From positions 1-32,389 of the forward strand of contig DASQVO010000054.1 in NCBI GenBank assembly GCA_035640715.1: a DNA stretch of 32,389 nt. The letters are read 5' to 3'. Position 1 is the first letter of the stretch. Every line of letters starts with the position of its first letter. Positions 23,412-31,835 of this stretch are shown one piece after another. The position numbers were made by a program, and so were the translations under genes. Under the pieces are notes generated by a model that saw nothing but the letters and a program-made list of their open reading frames with translations, did not search any database and had not been told where the DNA came from. Source of the stretch: DASQVO01 sp035640715 (GTDB taxonomy: Bacteria; Actinomycetota; Actinomycetes; Streptosporangiales; Streptosporangiaceae).

Positions 23412-24995
23412 GTGTGGGAGCGGCTGGAGAAGCGTGAGATCAGGCGGCGGGTGCTTCGCGCCGAGCACGGCGAGCACGGCTCGCTACCCCGGCCGGACCT
23501 GCCCGCCGGCACCGACCTGCTGCCGCAGATCCGCCACATTGTCGTGCTGATGATGGAAAACCACTCCTACGACAACTACCTCGGCATGCTCAACGGGCGC
23601 GGCGAGGGGCTGGCACTGGGCCCGGACGGCGCGCCGCAGGCATCCAATCCGCGGCGGGACGGCGGCACGGCGGCCGCGCACCACCTGGCCTCCACGATCC
23701 AGGCCGAGCATGGCCCGACGCAGAGCTGGCACGCCAGCTACCTGCAGTGGGCCGGCGGAAGCTGCGACGGGTTCGTCCGCAGCGTGGAACAGACGGTGCC
23801 GGGCGCCGACCCGGCCGTGCCGATGGGCTACTGGACCGAGCAGGACCTGCCGTTCTACTACGGGCTGGCCCGCACGTTCCCGCTCGCCGATCACTGGTTC
23901 TCGTCCTGCCTCGGGCCGACCTTCCCGAACCGGCGGTTCCTCATCGCGGGAACCGCGCATGGCCTTATCGACGACTTGCCCTGGGACATCCTGGACTTGC
24001 CGCCGGCCGGGACCATCTTCGACATGCTGACCAGGCACCACATCTCCTGGGCCAACTATCACAACGTGCGGCCGGCCAGGGTGCTGCTCAAGCGGCTCCT
24101 CGGCCAGCACGGCCTGACGGCGGCACGCCGGCTAGCCCGGCTGGGCCACTTGTTTCCGCCCATCATGCAGACGGTCCGGGGCAACAAGCAATTCACCGCG
24201 GACCTGTACCCGCTCGGCATGGCGGCGTGCGTCCGGCACCTGCGGCGGATCCAGCAGTTCTTTGCCGACGCCGACGCGGGCACGCTGCCGGGGTTCAGCA
24301 TCGTGGACCCGGATTTCGACCTGTTCTCTGAGGAGAACCCGCAGGACATCAGGAGGGGCGAAAGCTTCGCCGCCGAGGTGATCAAACATGTCATGCACGG
24401 CAAGGGCTGGCCGCACACGCTGCTGATCTGGCTCTACGACGAGCACGGCGGCTACTACGACCACGTTCCGCCCCCTGAGGCGGTCCCGCCGGATGACGTT
24501 CCCGCGCACAATCCGCTGCTGTCCATGCCGTCCTGGGTGAAGGCGTGCCTGCGGCCGTTCGCCGGCTCCTATCTCGCGAAGATAGAGAACATCGACAACG
24601 GACCGCGGGCCTACGACCGGTACGGCTTCCGGGTTCCCGCGGTGATCGTGTCGCCGTACGCCCGGCCCAACCATGTGACCAGCACGGTCTATGACCATAC
24701 GTCCGTGCTCAAGCTGGTCCAGCAGAAGTGGAACCTGCCGCCGCTCACTCGCCGGGACGCGGCGGCGGAGTCTCCGCTTGATGCCCTCGACCTGGACGGC
24801 GAGCCGGCGTTCCTCAAGCCCCCGGACCTGCCCGCGCCCAGCCTGGCCTGGCACGCCTGGCACGCCTGGGCGCGGGAACGGGCACCCGCTGGCCGTCGCG
24901 CATGGGCAGGGCTCGCGCCCGCGCTCGTTCGGCATCCAGATCCTGAATGGGCGATCCGGGCGGCATCTCCGGCGTATCCCGGCAAACCCGGTTGA
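23412..24995 (+). CDS. phospholipase C/acid phosphatase-family phosphoesterase
   Basis: 527-residue member of the PlcA/AcpA phosphoesterase family (alkaline-phosphatase fold). IVVLMMENHSYDNYLG (about 43-58) holds the Glu-Asn metal-site motif usually seen as ENRSFDHYFG. LYDEHGGYYDHVPPP (341-355) holds the second family motif, and VSPYARP with later VYDHTSVLKLVQQKW completes it. It would hydrolyse phosphodiesters or phosphomonoesters. Unlike most family members there is no signal peptide: the protein begins VWERLEKREIRRRV. The GTG at 23412 is chosen for the ribosome site AGGGAGG eight bases upstream. It starts about 120 bases after otsA on the same strand. Confidence 0.88.
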   Translation: MWERLEKREIRRRVLRAEHGEHGSLPRPDLPAGTDLLPQIRHIVVLMMENHSYDNYLGMLNGRGEGLALGPDGAPQASNPRRDGGTAAAHHLASTIQAEHGPTQSWHASYLQWAGGSCDGFVRSVEQTVPGADPAVPMGYWTEQDLPFYYGLARTFPLADHWFSSCLGPTFPNRRFLIAGTAHGLIDDLPWDILDLPPAGTIFDMLTRHHISWANYHNVRPARVLLKRLLGQHGLTAARRLARLGHLFPPIMQTVRGNKQFTADLYPLGMAACVRHLRRIQQFFADADAGTLPGFSIVDPDFDLFSEENPQDIRRGESFAAEVIKHVMHGKGWPHTLLIWLYDEHGGYYDHVPPPEAVPPDDVPAHNPLLSMPSWVKACLRPFAGSYLAKIENIDNGPRAYDRYGFRVPAVIVSPYARPNHVTSTVYDHTSVLKLVQQKWNLPPLTRRDAAAESPLDALDLDGEPAFLKPPDLPAPSLAWHAWHAWARERAPAGRRAWAGLAPALVRHPDPEWAIRAASPAYPGKPG

Positions 24996-25014
24996 TCGGC
25001 GAAGGGCGCGCCGG

Positions 25015-25464
25015 CTAGGGTTCGCGGGCCGGCCTGGGCGGTGACTTGGCTTCCTCGGCGAGCGCCTCCATGGCGGGGACGGCCTTGAGCAGGGTCTCCG
25101 CGGTGTCCGGGGGCAGCCGGCTGAGGCATTCGGACAGCACCCGGGTCCGCCGTTCCCGGATGCGCTCGTGCACCAGCTCACCGGCCGGAGTGATCTCCAC
25201 CCGCGCCGCCCGCAGGTCGCTGGGATCGGGCAGGCGGCGGATGAGGCCGTCCTCGTCGAGCACCCGGATGATACGGGACAGCATGGTCGGGTTCAGCCCC
25301 TCGAGCTCGGTCAGCTCCGCCAGGCCGAGCGGCCCGCGGCCACGGACCAGCCCGAGCACCGAGTACTGAGTCGGCGTCAGGCCCTCCCCGGTGGACGTGT
25401 CATTCAGCTGGCGCGCGAGCCTGCCGATGACGCCACGAAGGCGTGCCACGAGTTCGGTGTCCAT
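25015..25464 (-). CDS. MarR-family transcriptional regulator
   Basis: 149-residue winged-helix repressor. LTPTQYSVLGLVRGRGPLGL starts the DNA-binding domain, LNPTMLSRIIRVLDEDGLI is the recognition helix, and PSDLRAARVEITPAGELVHE the wing. It is divergent from a DHA2 drug exporter, the classic arrangement for ligand-relieved repression of efflux. The ATG at 25464 (MDTELVARLRG) has GGGAG upstream. A longer frame to 25539 would run through the TTGCTT operator repeats and is not used. Confidence 0.92.
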   Translation of the reverse strand: MDTELVARLRGVIGRLARQLNDTSTGEGLTPTQYSVLGLVRGRGPLGLAELTELEGLNPTMLSRIIRVLDEDGLIRRLPDPSDLRAARVEITPAGELVHERIRERRTRVLSECLSRLPPDTAETLLKAVPAMEALAEEAKSPPRPAREP

Positions 25465-25521
25465 CCAGACCCGGCTCCCTTGCGTGCTTCTTGCCTGGCT
25501 TACTTGCTTCGTTGTGCTTGC

Positions 25522-25539
25522 TTGCTTATCGGCAAGCAA
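25522..25539. promoter_or_regulatory. operator dyad between MarR and exporter genes
   Basis: TTGCTT-ATCGGC-AAGCAA is a perfect 6-bp inverted repeat, and further TTGCTT copies lie on its left (from about 25504). It is within the divergent promoter region and is a likely binding site for the adjacent MarR protein. Confidence 0.6.
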
Positions 25540-25637
25540 TTAACGTAACACCATGTGAACACGATTGAGGCCACCGTCGGCCGAGGGCTAGCGCAGCCCC
25601 AGGCCCCCGCTCCGGGCACTGTCACCGGGCGCGCCCG

Positions 25638-27044
25638 GTGAGCGCGCTCACCCACGGACCTGCCGTCGCCGCTGCCAGCGAGCCAGCCGGAGAACCGCTG
25701 GCCCGGCGCAAGCTGATCTTCGCCATCGTCTCCATCGGCCTCTTCATGTCCTCCATCGACCAGACCATTGTGGCTACCGCGCTGCCGGCCATCCAGCGGG
25801 AGCTGCGCACGCAGATCAACTGGAGCGGCTGGACGATCACGATCTACGCCCTCGGCCAGGTCATCGCCATGCCGATGGCCGGGAAGATCAGTGACATGTA
25901 CGGCCGCAAGAAGGTCTTCCTGGTCTCGGCGGCCGTGTTCACCCTGTCCTCGCTGTGCTGCGGCTTCGCCGGCAACATCGCCCTGCTGCTGGTCTCCCGC
26001 TTCATCCAGGCCCTCGGCGGCGGCGCGTTCATGCCCTCGGCGACCGGGATCGTCTCCGATCATTTCGGCCGGGAACGCGACCGCGCGGTGGGAATGTTCA
26101 CCTCGATCCTGCCGGTCGGCGGCATCATCGGGCCGATCATCGGTGGGGTGTTCGTCAGCTACTGGTCTTGGCGGGGCATCTTCCTGGTGAACGTGCCGAT
26201 CGGCACCCTGATGATCATCCTGGCGGCGAAGTTCATCCCGGCCGGCACCATCCGGGTGACCAGCCGCATCGACATCCGCGGGATCATCCTGCTGGCCGTG
26301 CTGATCACGACGGCGATGTTCGGCATCACCTACCTCGGCAGCGGCCCGATCCCGCTGTACAGCCCGGTCTTCCTGGGCTGCGAGGCGGTCGCCGCCGTGG
26401 CGCTCGCGATGTTCGTCCGGCATTCCCGGCACTATGCCGCGCCGTTCGTACCGTACCGGCTGCTGCGGGGGCGCGGCTTCGGCGTGATGAACCTGATCAA
26501 CCTGGTTTACGGGGCCGCTGCGCTCGGCTTTGGCGCGCTGGTCCCGCTGTACGCCCAGGAGCGGTACGGCATCGCGCCGCTGGGCGGGGGCACGCTGCTT
26601 ACCGCCCGGGCGGTCGGCATGATCGCGGTGGCGGGCCTGGCGGCGATGGCGCTGCGCCGCACCGGCTACCGCCTGCCGATGATCGCCGGGTTCGTCGTCC
26701 TGGCCGGCGGCCTGTTCATGATGTCGAGCGCGTCGGCGCTATCGCCGTATGCCTGGCTGGCCATCGCAGCCGGCATCACCGGCTGCGGCATGGGGCTCTC
26801 GGTACCGGCCTCCAACAACGCGAGCCTGCAGCTGGCCCCGGACCAGGTCGCCGCGATCGCCGGGCTACGGGGCATGTTCCGGCAATCCGGCTCGATCATC
26901 GCGGTGTCGGTGACCACCGCGCTCATCGCCCGCAGCAGCGATCCCGGGATCATGCAGGCGCGTGTGTTCGTGGTGTTCGCCTGCTTGCTGGTGGCGATCC
27001 TGCCCCTGGTCTGGCTGGTCCCCGACCATCATGGCAACTGGTGA
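25638..27044 (+). CDS. DHA2-type (EmrB/QacA) multidrug efflux MFS transporter
   Basis: 468-residue major facilitator exporter with 12-14 hydrophobic segments. The first segment carries SSIDQTIVATALPAIQREL, the typical DHA2 start (D-x-T-I-V-x-x-A-L-P). The loop motif GKISDMYGRKKVFL is motif A, and LPVGGIIGPIIGGVF motif C of drug/H+ antiporters. It probably expels toxic compounds using the proton gradient. It is controlled, by inference, by the divergent MarR gene. It ends 31 bases before the convergent LysR gene. Confidence 0.94.
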   Translation: MSALTHGPAVAAASEPAGEPLARRKLIFAIVSIGLFMSSIDQTIVATALPAIQRELRTQINWSGWTITIYALGQVIAMPMAGKISDMYGRKKVFLVSAAVFTLSSLCCGFAGNIALLLVSRFIQALGGGAFMPSATGIVSDHFGRERDRAVGMFTSILPVGGIIGPIIGGVFVSYWSWRGIFLVNVPIGTLMIILAAKFIPAGTIRVTSRIDIRGIILLAVLITTAMFGITYLGSGPIPLYSPVFLGCEAVAAVALAMFVRHSRHYAAPFVPYRLLRGRGFGVMNLINLVYGAAALGFGALVPLYAQERYGIAPLGGGTLLTARAVGMIAVAGLAAMALRRTGYRLPMIAGFVVLAGGLFMMSSASALSPYAWLAIAAGITGCGMGLSVPASNNASLQLAPDQVAAIAGLRGMFRQSGSIIAVSVTTALIARSSDPGIMQARVFVVFACLLVAILPLVWLVPDHHGNW

Positions 27045-27075
27045 CCAGGCCGTCGGCACATGCCCGCTTTTGCAC

Positions 27076-27990
27076 TTATTTCGAGAGGGCAGGGATGCGT
27101 CCTGCGGCTGCTCTCCTGATGACGTGCTTGCGGAACAGTTCGGCGGCGGGTAGCAGGCGCCGTTCAGCTGACCACGTGAGGCAGATCTCCCGCACCGCCC
27201 CGGTGTCCAGGATCTCGCAGTAGAGCACCGGCCCGGTCGCCCCTTCCGGTGATCCTGCGCGTGGCGCCGGCAGGACGGAAACGCCCAGGCCGGCGGCAAC
27301 GAAGCCGCGGACGGTGGACAGGTCATCTCCCTCGAAGACGACCGCTGGGCGGAATCCGGCCTGACCGCAGAGGTCATCGGTCTGTTTCCGCAGCGCCGAC
27401 GTTGGCTGCAGGCTGACGAAAGGTTCCTCGGATACTTCCGCGAGACGGACGCGCTGCTGCTTCGCGAGCTGATGATCGCGTGGCACCGCCAGGCGCAGCG
27501 GCTCAACGGCGACCTGGTGCGCACGCATGGCCGGGTCGAGCGGGCGGCGCGTGCCGACCTCGAGGTCGGCCTGCCCGCCGGCGAGCGCAGCCGAATGCAG
27601 CTCATCGCGGACCTGGGTCAGCTGGAAACGGATGCCAGGGTGAGCAGCCCGGAAGCTGCGGACCAGGTCTGGCACGAGCCAAGTGCCCAGCGAGTGCTGG
27701 AAGGCAAGTGCCACGGTGCCGGTGTCGGGGTCGATGAGCTGGTTGACGGCGGCGATCCCGTCGTCAAGCTGGTGCAGCAGCGCGTCGACGTGCCGCTTGA
27801 ACACCGCGCCCGCGTGAGTCATGCGGAGCGTGCGACCGGAGCGGCGCAGCAACGGTGTGCCGACCTCCGCCTCCAGGCGCGCCAGAGCACGTGAAACGCC
27901 AGACTGCGTGACTGCCTCAAGCTCACTGACCTCCGTCACGGTTGCGCCATCGGCAACCTGCTGGAACCAGCGCAGCGCGTCTGTATCCAT
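27076..27990 (-). CDS. LysR-family transcriptional regulator
   Basis: 304-residue LysR regulator. The N-terminal winged HTH reads AVTQSGVSRALARLEAEVGT, then LLRRSGRTLRMTHAG. A helical linker and a periplasmic-binding-like effector domain (about 90-295) follow; GDDLSTVRGFVAAGLGVSVL is the usual C-terminal core. It is convergent with the exporter gene and divergent from a small protein. A dyad lies directly before its start. The effector is unknown. Confidence 0.94.
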   Translation of the reverse strand: MDTDALRWFQQVADGATVTEVSELEAVTQSGVSRALARLEAEVGTPLLRRSGRTLRMTHAGAVFKRHVDALLHQLDDGIAAVNQLIDPDTGTVALAFQHSLGTWLVPDLVRSFRAAHPGIRFQLTQVRDELHSAALAGGQADLEVGTRRPLDPAMRAHQVAVEPLRLAVPRDHQLAKQQRVRLAEVSEEPFVSLQPTSALRKQTDDLCGQAGFRPAVVFEGDDLSTVRGFVAAGLGVSVLPAPRAGSPEGATGPVLYCEILDTGAVREICLTWSAERRLLPAAELFRKHVIRRAAAGRIPALSK

Positions 27991-27994
27991 ATTA

Positions 27995-28009
27995 ATGACT
28001 GTAAGTCAT
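27995..28009. promoter_or_regulatory. LysR-type operator dyad
   Basis: ATGACT-GTA-AGTCAT is a perfect 6-bp inverted repeat five bases upstream of the LysR start, in an AT-rich patch. Its position suits autoregulation and control of the divergent gene. Confidence 0.55.
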
Positions 28010-28098
28010 AGTTTTATTGCTTCTTTGTCATTGGACGCATGATTCATGGCCAGGGAGACTGTGAGTGAACAACCGTTCCGATCCCTTAGGACAGGCAC

Positions 28099-28320
28099 AT
28101 GGAGAGTACTACGCACTCACTCGGCCGGCGGTGGACTGCGATCCGGGAAGAGCTCCGCAGTGCCCGCGCTGCGCGCGCCGCACGCAGGTCTCTGGAGCAG
28201 GAGCTGGCGAGCTACACCTCGCCAGGTGACTTGAACGACCTGGACGCGATCCTCGACCGCCACAGCGAAGAGGAGACTGCCGACATCCGCCGCATCCTCA
28301 CCGCGCGCCGCTGCGCCTGA
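28099..28320 (+). CDS. small helical hypothetical protein
   Basis: 73 residues, charged and almost wholly helical (WTAIREELRSARAARAARRS, then LNDLDAILDRHSEEETADIR). Small proteins of this pattern are common in actinomycetes, but no function is known to me. It is divergent from the LysR gene and ends before a strong bidirectional terminator. AGGACAGG precedes the ATG. Confidence 0.72.
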   Translation: MESTTHSLGRRWTAIREELRSARAARAARRSLEQELASYTSPGDLNDLDAILDRHSEEETADIRRILTARRCA

Positions 28321-28350
28321 CCGCCTGCACGGCATCCTGGCACCCTGCGG

Positions 28351-28407
28351 GGCCGGGAGGGCGAGGCCGTGGGCCTGCGTACCCACGGCCCACCAGCCAT
28401 CCCGGCC
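28351..28407. terminator. bidirectional nested hairpin terminator
   Basis: Inner stem GGCCGTGGG / CCCACGGCC (28365-28373 with 28382-28390, 8-nt loop) is enclosed by an outer stem GGCCGGGA / TCCCGGCC (28351-28358 with 28400-28407). It lies between two convergent genes and could end both. Confidence 0.68.
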
Positions 28408-28465
28408 GGGGCTGCGGATGACCGCGCCCGCGCAGCACACCTCTCGCGGAACTGCTGCGGGTACC

Positions 28466-29026
28466 TTATCGGTGCAGAAGGTGCTCGATGAGGAGGCAGC
28501 CGCCGAGGGCGATGAAGGCGATGGCCGCGAGACGCTCGGCGTTTTCGCGGAGGCGTTCGCCGGTGCGGGCGCCGAGGAGCAGGCCGAGCTGGGCGGCGAG
28601 GAAGGCCTGGATGACAATGGCGGCGATGACGCCGCTGACGGACGGGCGGGCCAGGCCGAGAGTGAAGCCGATGGCGAGCTCGTCGAGGCTGATGCTGACA
28701 CCCAGGCCGAGGATGGTGATGCCGCGGGCGGCGGCGAGCCGGGCGGCCCGATCCTCATCATCACCGCTGCCCCTGGACAGCAGCATCCAGGTGCCGAGCC
28801 CGGCGAGGGCGGCGGCTGCCATATAGTCGGCGATCCCGCTGACCGCGCGGGCCAGCGGGGCCGCCAGAGCTAGGCCGAGCAGCGGCATGCCGCCCTCGAA
28901 GACCACGAATATGGCGGAGATGCGCAGCCGGTCCCGGCCGGTGAGCCGGGCGGCGGCGCCGAGCACGGCGGCGACCACGAAGGAGTCCAGCCCCAGCGGG
29001 AGCACGAACGCAAGCAGCCTGAGCAC
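28466..29026 (-). CDS. mntP: MntP-like manganese efflux pump
   Basis: 186-residue inner-membrane protein with about six hydrophobic segments, the length and plan of MntP manganese exporters. Two acidic membrane motifs are seen: LPLGLDSFVVAAVLG in the first segment and LGVSISLDELAIGF in the middle segment, corresponding to the paired Asp motifs of MntP. A GTG start at 29026 gives the family length; the frame is open further upstream but Pro/Arg-rich. The region before it (29027-29250) holds an interleaved inverted repeat. I saw no convincing yybP-ykoY manganese riboswitch. Confidence 0.75.
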   Translation of the reverse strand: MLRLLAFVLPLGLDSFVVAAVLGAAARLTGRDRLRISAIFVVFEGGMPLLGLALAAPLARAVSGIADYMAAAALAGLGTWMLLSRGSGDDEDRAARLAAARGITILGLGVSISLDELAIGFTLGLARPSVSGVIAAIVIQAFLAAQLGLLLGARTGERLRENAERLAAIAFIALGGCLLIEHLLHR

Positions 29027-29213
29027 GGCTAGGTCCGGCAGCGGCCGGAAACCGGCGCGTGGATGGTCACGACTGCCTGGTGGCCTGCAGTCGCCGCACG
29101 CCCCGGATTCCGGCGGCCGGAGTGGCGGTCTCGGGGGGTGCCCCGGCACTGGGCAGAAGCCGCCCGGTACCGCCCTTGTGGCGCACCCCAGGTACGTTCG
29201 GCGCTCCAGTCAT

Positions 29214-29249
29214 GTAACGAACATAACATGCACTAGTTACCTATGTTCG
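29214..29249. promoter_or_regulatory. interleaved inverted repeats upstream of mntP-like gene
   Basis: Two dyads interlock in an AT-rich stretch: CGAACATA (29218-29225) with TATGTTCG (29242-29249), and GTAAC (29214-29218) with GTTAC (29236-29240). The pattern suggests a repressor-binding region, perhaps for a metal sensor given the neighbouring exporter. It does not match the DtxR/MntR box. Confidence 0.45.
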
Positions 29250-29364
29250 CCAGTGCGCGGGCTCGCCGCCTTCCTGCTCTACCTCGATCAGCACCTGCCC
29301 TACCACCGTCCGCCGGGCTGGTAGCTTTCCGGCCACCGGGGAAGCCACGGAGCGGTCCACGCGT

Positions 29365-29415
29365 TATAGTCCCTGCATACACCACCCGGCTCCTCGTGGG
29401 CCGGGTTTTCATTTT
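29365..29415 (+). ncRNA. candidate short transcript: -10 box followed by intrinsic terminator
   Basis: TATAGT (29365-29370), a strong -10 match, is followed within 15 bases by the stem ACCCGGC / GCCGGGT (29384-29390 with 29400-29406, 9-nt loop) and a T-rich run (TTTCATTTT). A transcript from this -10 would be only about 35-40 nt. It could be an attenuator ahead of the glycosylase gene or simply the terminator of an unseen RNA. No clear -35 is seen. Otherwise 29250-29508 has no gene that I can support. Confidence 0.4.
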
Positions 29416-29508
29416 CCCGCCCGGCACGGGCCGGGACTCGTTGACGCACCGGGCGGTAGACGGCGGCACTGCAGCCAGAGCCTCGGCGTGGGCGGGTAAA
29501 ACGGTTAG

Positions 29509-30372
29509 GTGCCGGAGCTTCCCGAGGTCGAGACCGCCCGCCGCCTGATCGCTGATGAGGCCCTGCACCGGCGCATCGTGGGGGTCGATGACGCCGACAC
29601 GTTCGTCTGCCGGCCGCACTCCCCCGGCCAGCTGCGCGATGCTCTGACCGGACGCACGCTCACCGCGGCCCACCGGCGCGGCAAGACGATATGGTGCGAG
29701 ACCTCCGGGGTGGGCGGCTCGTCCGAGCCCGGCCCCGACCTCGGCATCCACCTGGGCATGAGCGGCCGCATCGTGGTCACGTCCAGGGACGGCCAGGTGG
29801 CCGAGGGCGGCGAGCCCCGGGATCGCGGTGAACAGCCGGGCCAGGCCGAGCGGAACCGCTTCATGCTCGAGTTCGCTGACGGCGGCAGCCTGGTGCTGTT
29901 CGACAAGCGCCGGCTGGCACGCATCCGGCTGAACCCGGACATCGACGCACTCGGGCCGGATGCCGGAGAGGTCACCCTGGCGGAATTCCGCCGCCTGATC
30001 ACCAAGGGAACGATCGCCGTCAAGGCCCGCCTGCTCGACCAGTCCAAGATCGCCGGCGTCGGGAACCTGCTGGCCGACGAGGTGCTCTGGCAAGCCATGG
30101 TGCCCCCCGCGACGCCCACCCGCTGCCTGCAGCCCAAGGACGTCGACCGTCTCTACCACGCCTTGCAGTCCGCCCTGGATTCCGCCATCGCCAAGGGCGG
30201 CGTGCACACCGGCGAGGTCATCTCGGCCCGGCACGCCGGCGGCAGGTGCCCGCGCTGCGGCGCCGAGATGGTGCACGGAATGGTCGGCGGCCGTTCGACC
30301 TGGTGGTGCTCGCGTGAGCAGGACCGGCCCCCTATGTGTGGACCAGCGCAATCCGGGCAGGGACCACGTTAA
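29509..30372 (+). CDS. Fpg/Nei-family DNA glycosylase/AP lyase
   Basis: 287-residue base-excision repair enzyme removing oxidised bases. It starts (GTG) with PELPEVE, giving the catalytic Pro and Glu. The conserved Lys is in RRGKTIW, and DQSKIAGVGNLLADEVLW is the helix-two-turns-helix DNA-binding motif. A C-terminal zinc-finger region has CPRCG, but its second half reads WWCSREQ, so the usual fourth Cys is absent. An insertion-like acidic segment (about 95-115) is unusual but in frame. It is followed by an aldehyde dehydrogenase gene 40 bases on. Confidence 0.92.
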   Translation: MPELPEVETARRLIADEALHRRIVGVDDADTFVCRPHSPGQLRDALTGRTLTAAHRRGKTIWCETSGVGGSSEPGPDLGIHLGMSGRIVVTSRDGQVAEGGEPRDRGEQPGQAERNRFMLEFADGGSLVLFDKRRLARIRLNPDIDALGPDAGEVTLAEFRRLITKGTIAVKARLLDQSKIAGVGNLLADEVLWQAMVPPATPTRCLQPKDVDRLYHALQSALDSAIAKGGVHTGEVISARHAGGRCPRCGAEMVHGMVGGRSTWWCSREQDRPPMCGPAQSGQGPR

Positions 30373-30412
30373 GCCGCTACGGATGCTGCCACATAGCCAA
30401 GGGGAGGAAATC

Positions 30413-31801
30413 GTGGCGATCGCGACTATCAACCCGGCTACGGGCGAGACTGTCAAGCCCTATGACGAGATGAGCGAGACCGACGTCGAGCGCTGCCTGG
30501 ACGCCGCCGCGGCGGCGCACGCCAGCTACCGTCTGACTAGCTTCGACACCCGGGCCGGATGGATGCGCCGGGCAGCCGGCATCCTTGACGACGAGCGGGA
30601 CCAGATCGCGGCGATGATGACTACCGAGATGGGCAAGACGCTGTCCGCCGCCCGGCAGGAGGTAGCCAAGTGCGCGGCGGCCTGCCGGTATTACGCCGAC
30701 CACGCCGCGGAGTTCCTGGCCGACGAGCCCGCCGACGCCGAGGCCGTCGGGGCCGAGCGCGCCTACGTCAGCTACCAGCCGCTCGGGCCGGTACTGGCCA
30801 TCATGCCCTGGAACTTCCCGCTCTGGCAGGCCATGCGGTTCGCCGCTCCCGCCTTGATGGCGGGCAACATCGGGCTGCTCAAGCACGCCTCGAACGTGCC
30901 GCAGACCGCCCTGTTCATGCAGGATCTGTTCACCCGGGCCGGCTTCCCGGAGAGCACCTTCCAGACCCTGCTCGTGAGCTCGTCGCGGATCGAGAAGATC
31001 CTGCGCGACGACCGGGTGGTGGCGGCCACGCTCACCGGGTCGACGGCCGCCGGGCAGTCGGTGGCGGCCATCGCCGGCAGTGAGAACAAGAAGGTCGTGC
31101 TCGAACTCGGCGGCAGCGACCCGTTCATCGTCATGCCCTCGGCCGACCTGCGGGCCGCGGCGCAGGTGGCCGCCGTCGCGCGCTGCCTCAACAACGGCCA
31201 GTCCTGCATCGCGGCCAAGCGCTTCATCGTGCACGACGCGATCTATGACGAGTTCGAGCGGCTGTTCGTGGACGAGATGTCGGGCAAGACGGTCGGGGAC
31301 CCGATGCGGGACAGCACCGACGTGGGCCCGCTGGCCTCGGAGCAGCAGCGCGACGACATCGAAGAACTCGTCGCCGACGCGGTGGCCAAGGGCGCGAAGG
31401 CACTGTGCGGGGGCGTCGTGCCCGAGGGCCCCGGCTTCTACTACCCGCCGACCGTGCTGACCGGCATCACCCCAGAGATGCGGGTGCACCGCGAGGAGGT
31501 GTTCGGCCCGGTAGCCACCCTTTACCGGGTACCGGACATCGAGGCGGCGATCGAGCTGGCCAACGGTACCGAGTTCGGGCTCGGCGCGAACGCATGGACC
31601 AACGATGAAGCCGAACGGGGCCGGTTCATCCGGGACTTGGCCGCCGGGATGGTCTTCATCAATGGCAACGTGACCTCTTACCCGCAGCTGCCCTTCGGCG
31701 GCGTCAAGAAGTCCGGCCATGGCCGGGAGCTATCCAGCCACGGCATCCGCGAGTTCTGCAACATCAAGACCGTGTGGATCGGCGATCCCGGCCACAGCTG
31801 A
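30413..31801 (+). CDS. succinate-semialdehyde dehydrogenase-like aldehyde dehydrogenase
   Basis: 462-residue NAD(P)-dependent aldehyde dehydrogenase. Catalytic C265 is in NNGQSCIAAKRF, E231 in LELGGSDPF, and N134 in MPWNFPLWQ; LLKHAS (K157) binds the cofactor. The overall pattern is that of GabD1-type succinate-semialdehyde dehydrogenases, which oxidise succinate semialdehyde to succinate in GABA use; related aldehydes are possible. The GTG at 30413 has an excellent GGGGAGGAAA just upstream; a longer frame would overlap the glycosylase gene and is not used. Confidence 0.9.
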   Translation: MAIATINPATGETVKPYDEMSETDVERCLDAAAAAHASYRLTSFDTRAGWMRRAAGILDDERDQIAAMMTTEMGKTLSAARQEVAKCAAACRYYADHAAEFLADEPADAEAVGAERAYVSYQPLGPVLAIMPWNFPLWQAMRFAAPALMAGNIGLLKHASNVPQTALFMQDLFTRAGFPESTFQTLLVSSSRIEKILRDDRVVAATLTGSTAAGQSVAAIAGSENKKVVLELGGSDPFIVMPSADLRAAAQVAAVARCLNNGQSCIAAKRFIVHDAIYDEFERLFVDEMSGKTVGDPMRDSTDVGPLASEQQRDDIEELVADAVAKGAKALCGGVVPEGPGFYYPPTVLTGITPEMRVHREEVFGPVATLYRVPDIEAAIELANGTEFGLGANAWTNDEAERGRFIRDLAAGMVFINGNVTSYPQLPFGGVKKSGHGRELSSHGIREFCNIKTVWIGDPGHS

Positions 31802-31835
31802 CTGGTGGGCTGCGCACGTGCCAGGGCCACGGGTT

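Noticed and set aside
25500..26432. Minus-strand 310-residue frame across the exporter gene
   Set aside because: His/Asp/Arg-rich shadow of the MFS transporter.
29243..29548. Plus-strand 101-residue frame before the glycosylase gene
   Set aside because: Arg/Pro-rich, crosses a terminator hairpin and overlaps the glycosylase start; no ribosome site.
29233..30456. Minus-strand 407-residue frame opposite the DNA glycosylase
   Set aside because: Shadow; the plus strand carries PELPEVE and the full glycosylase motifs.
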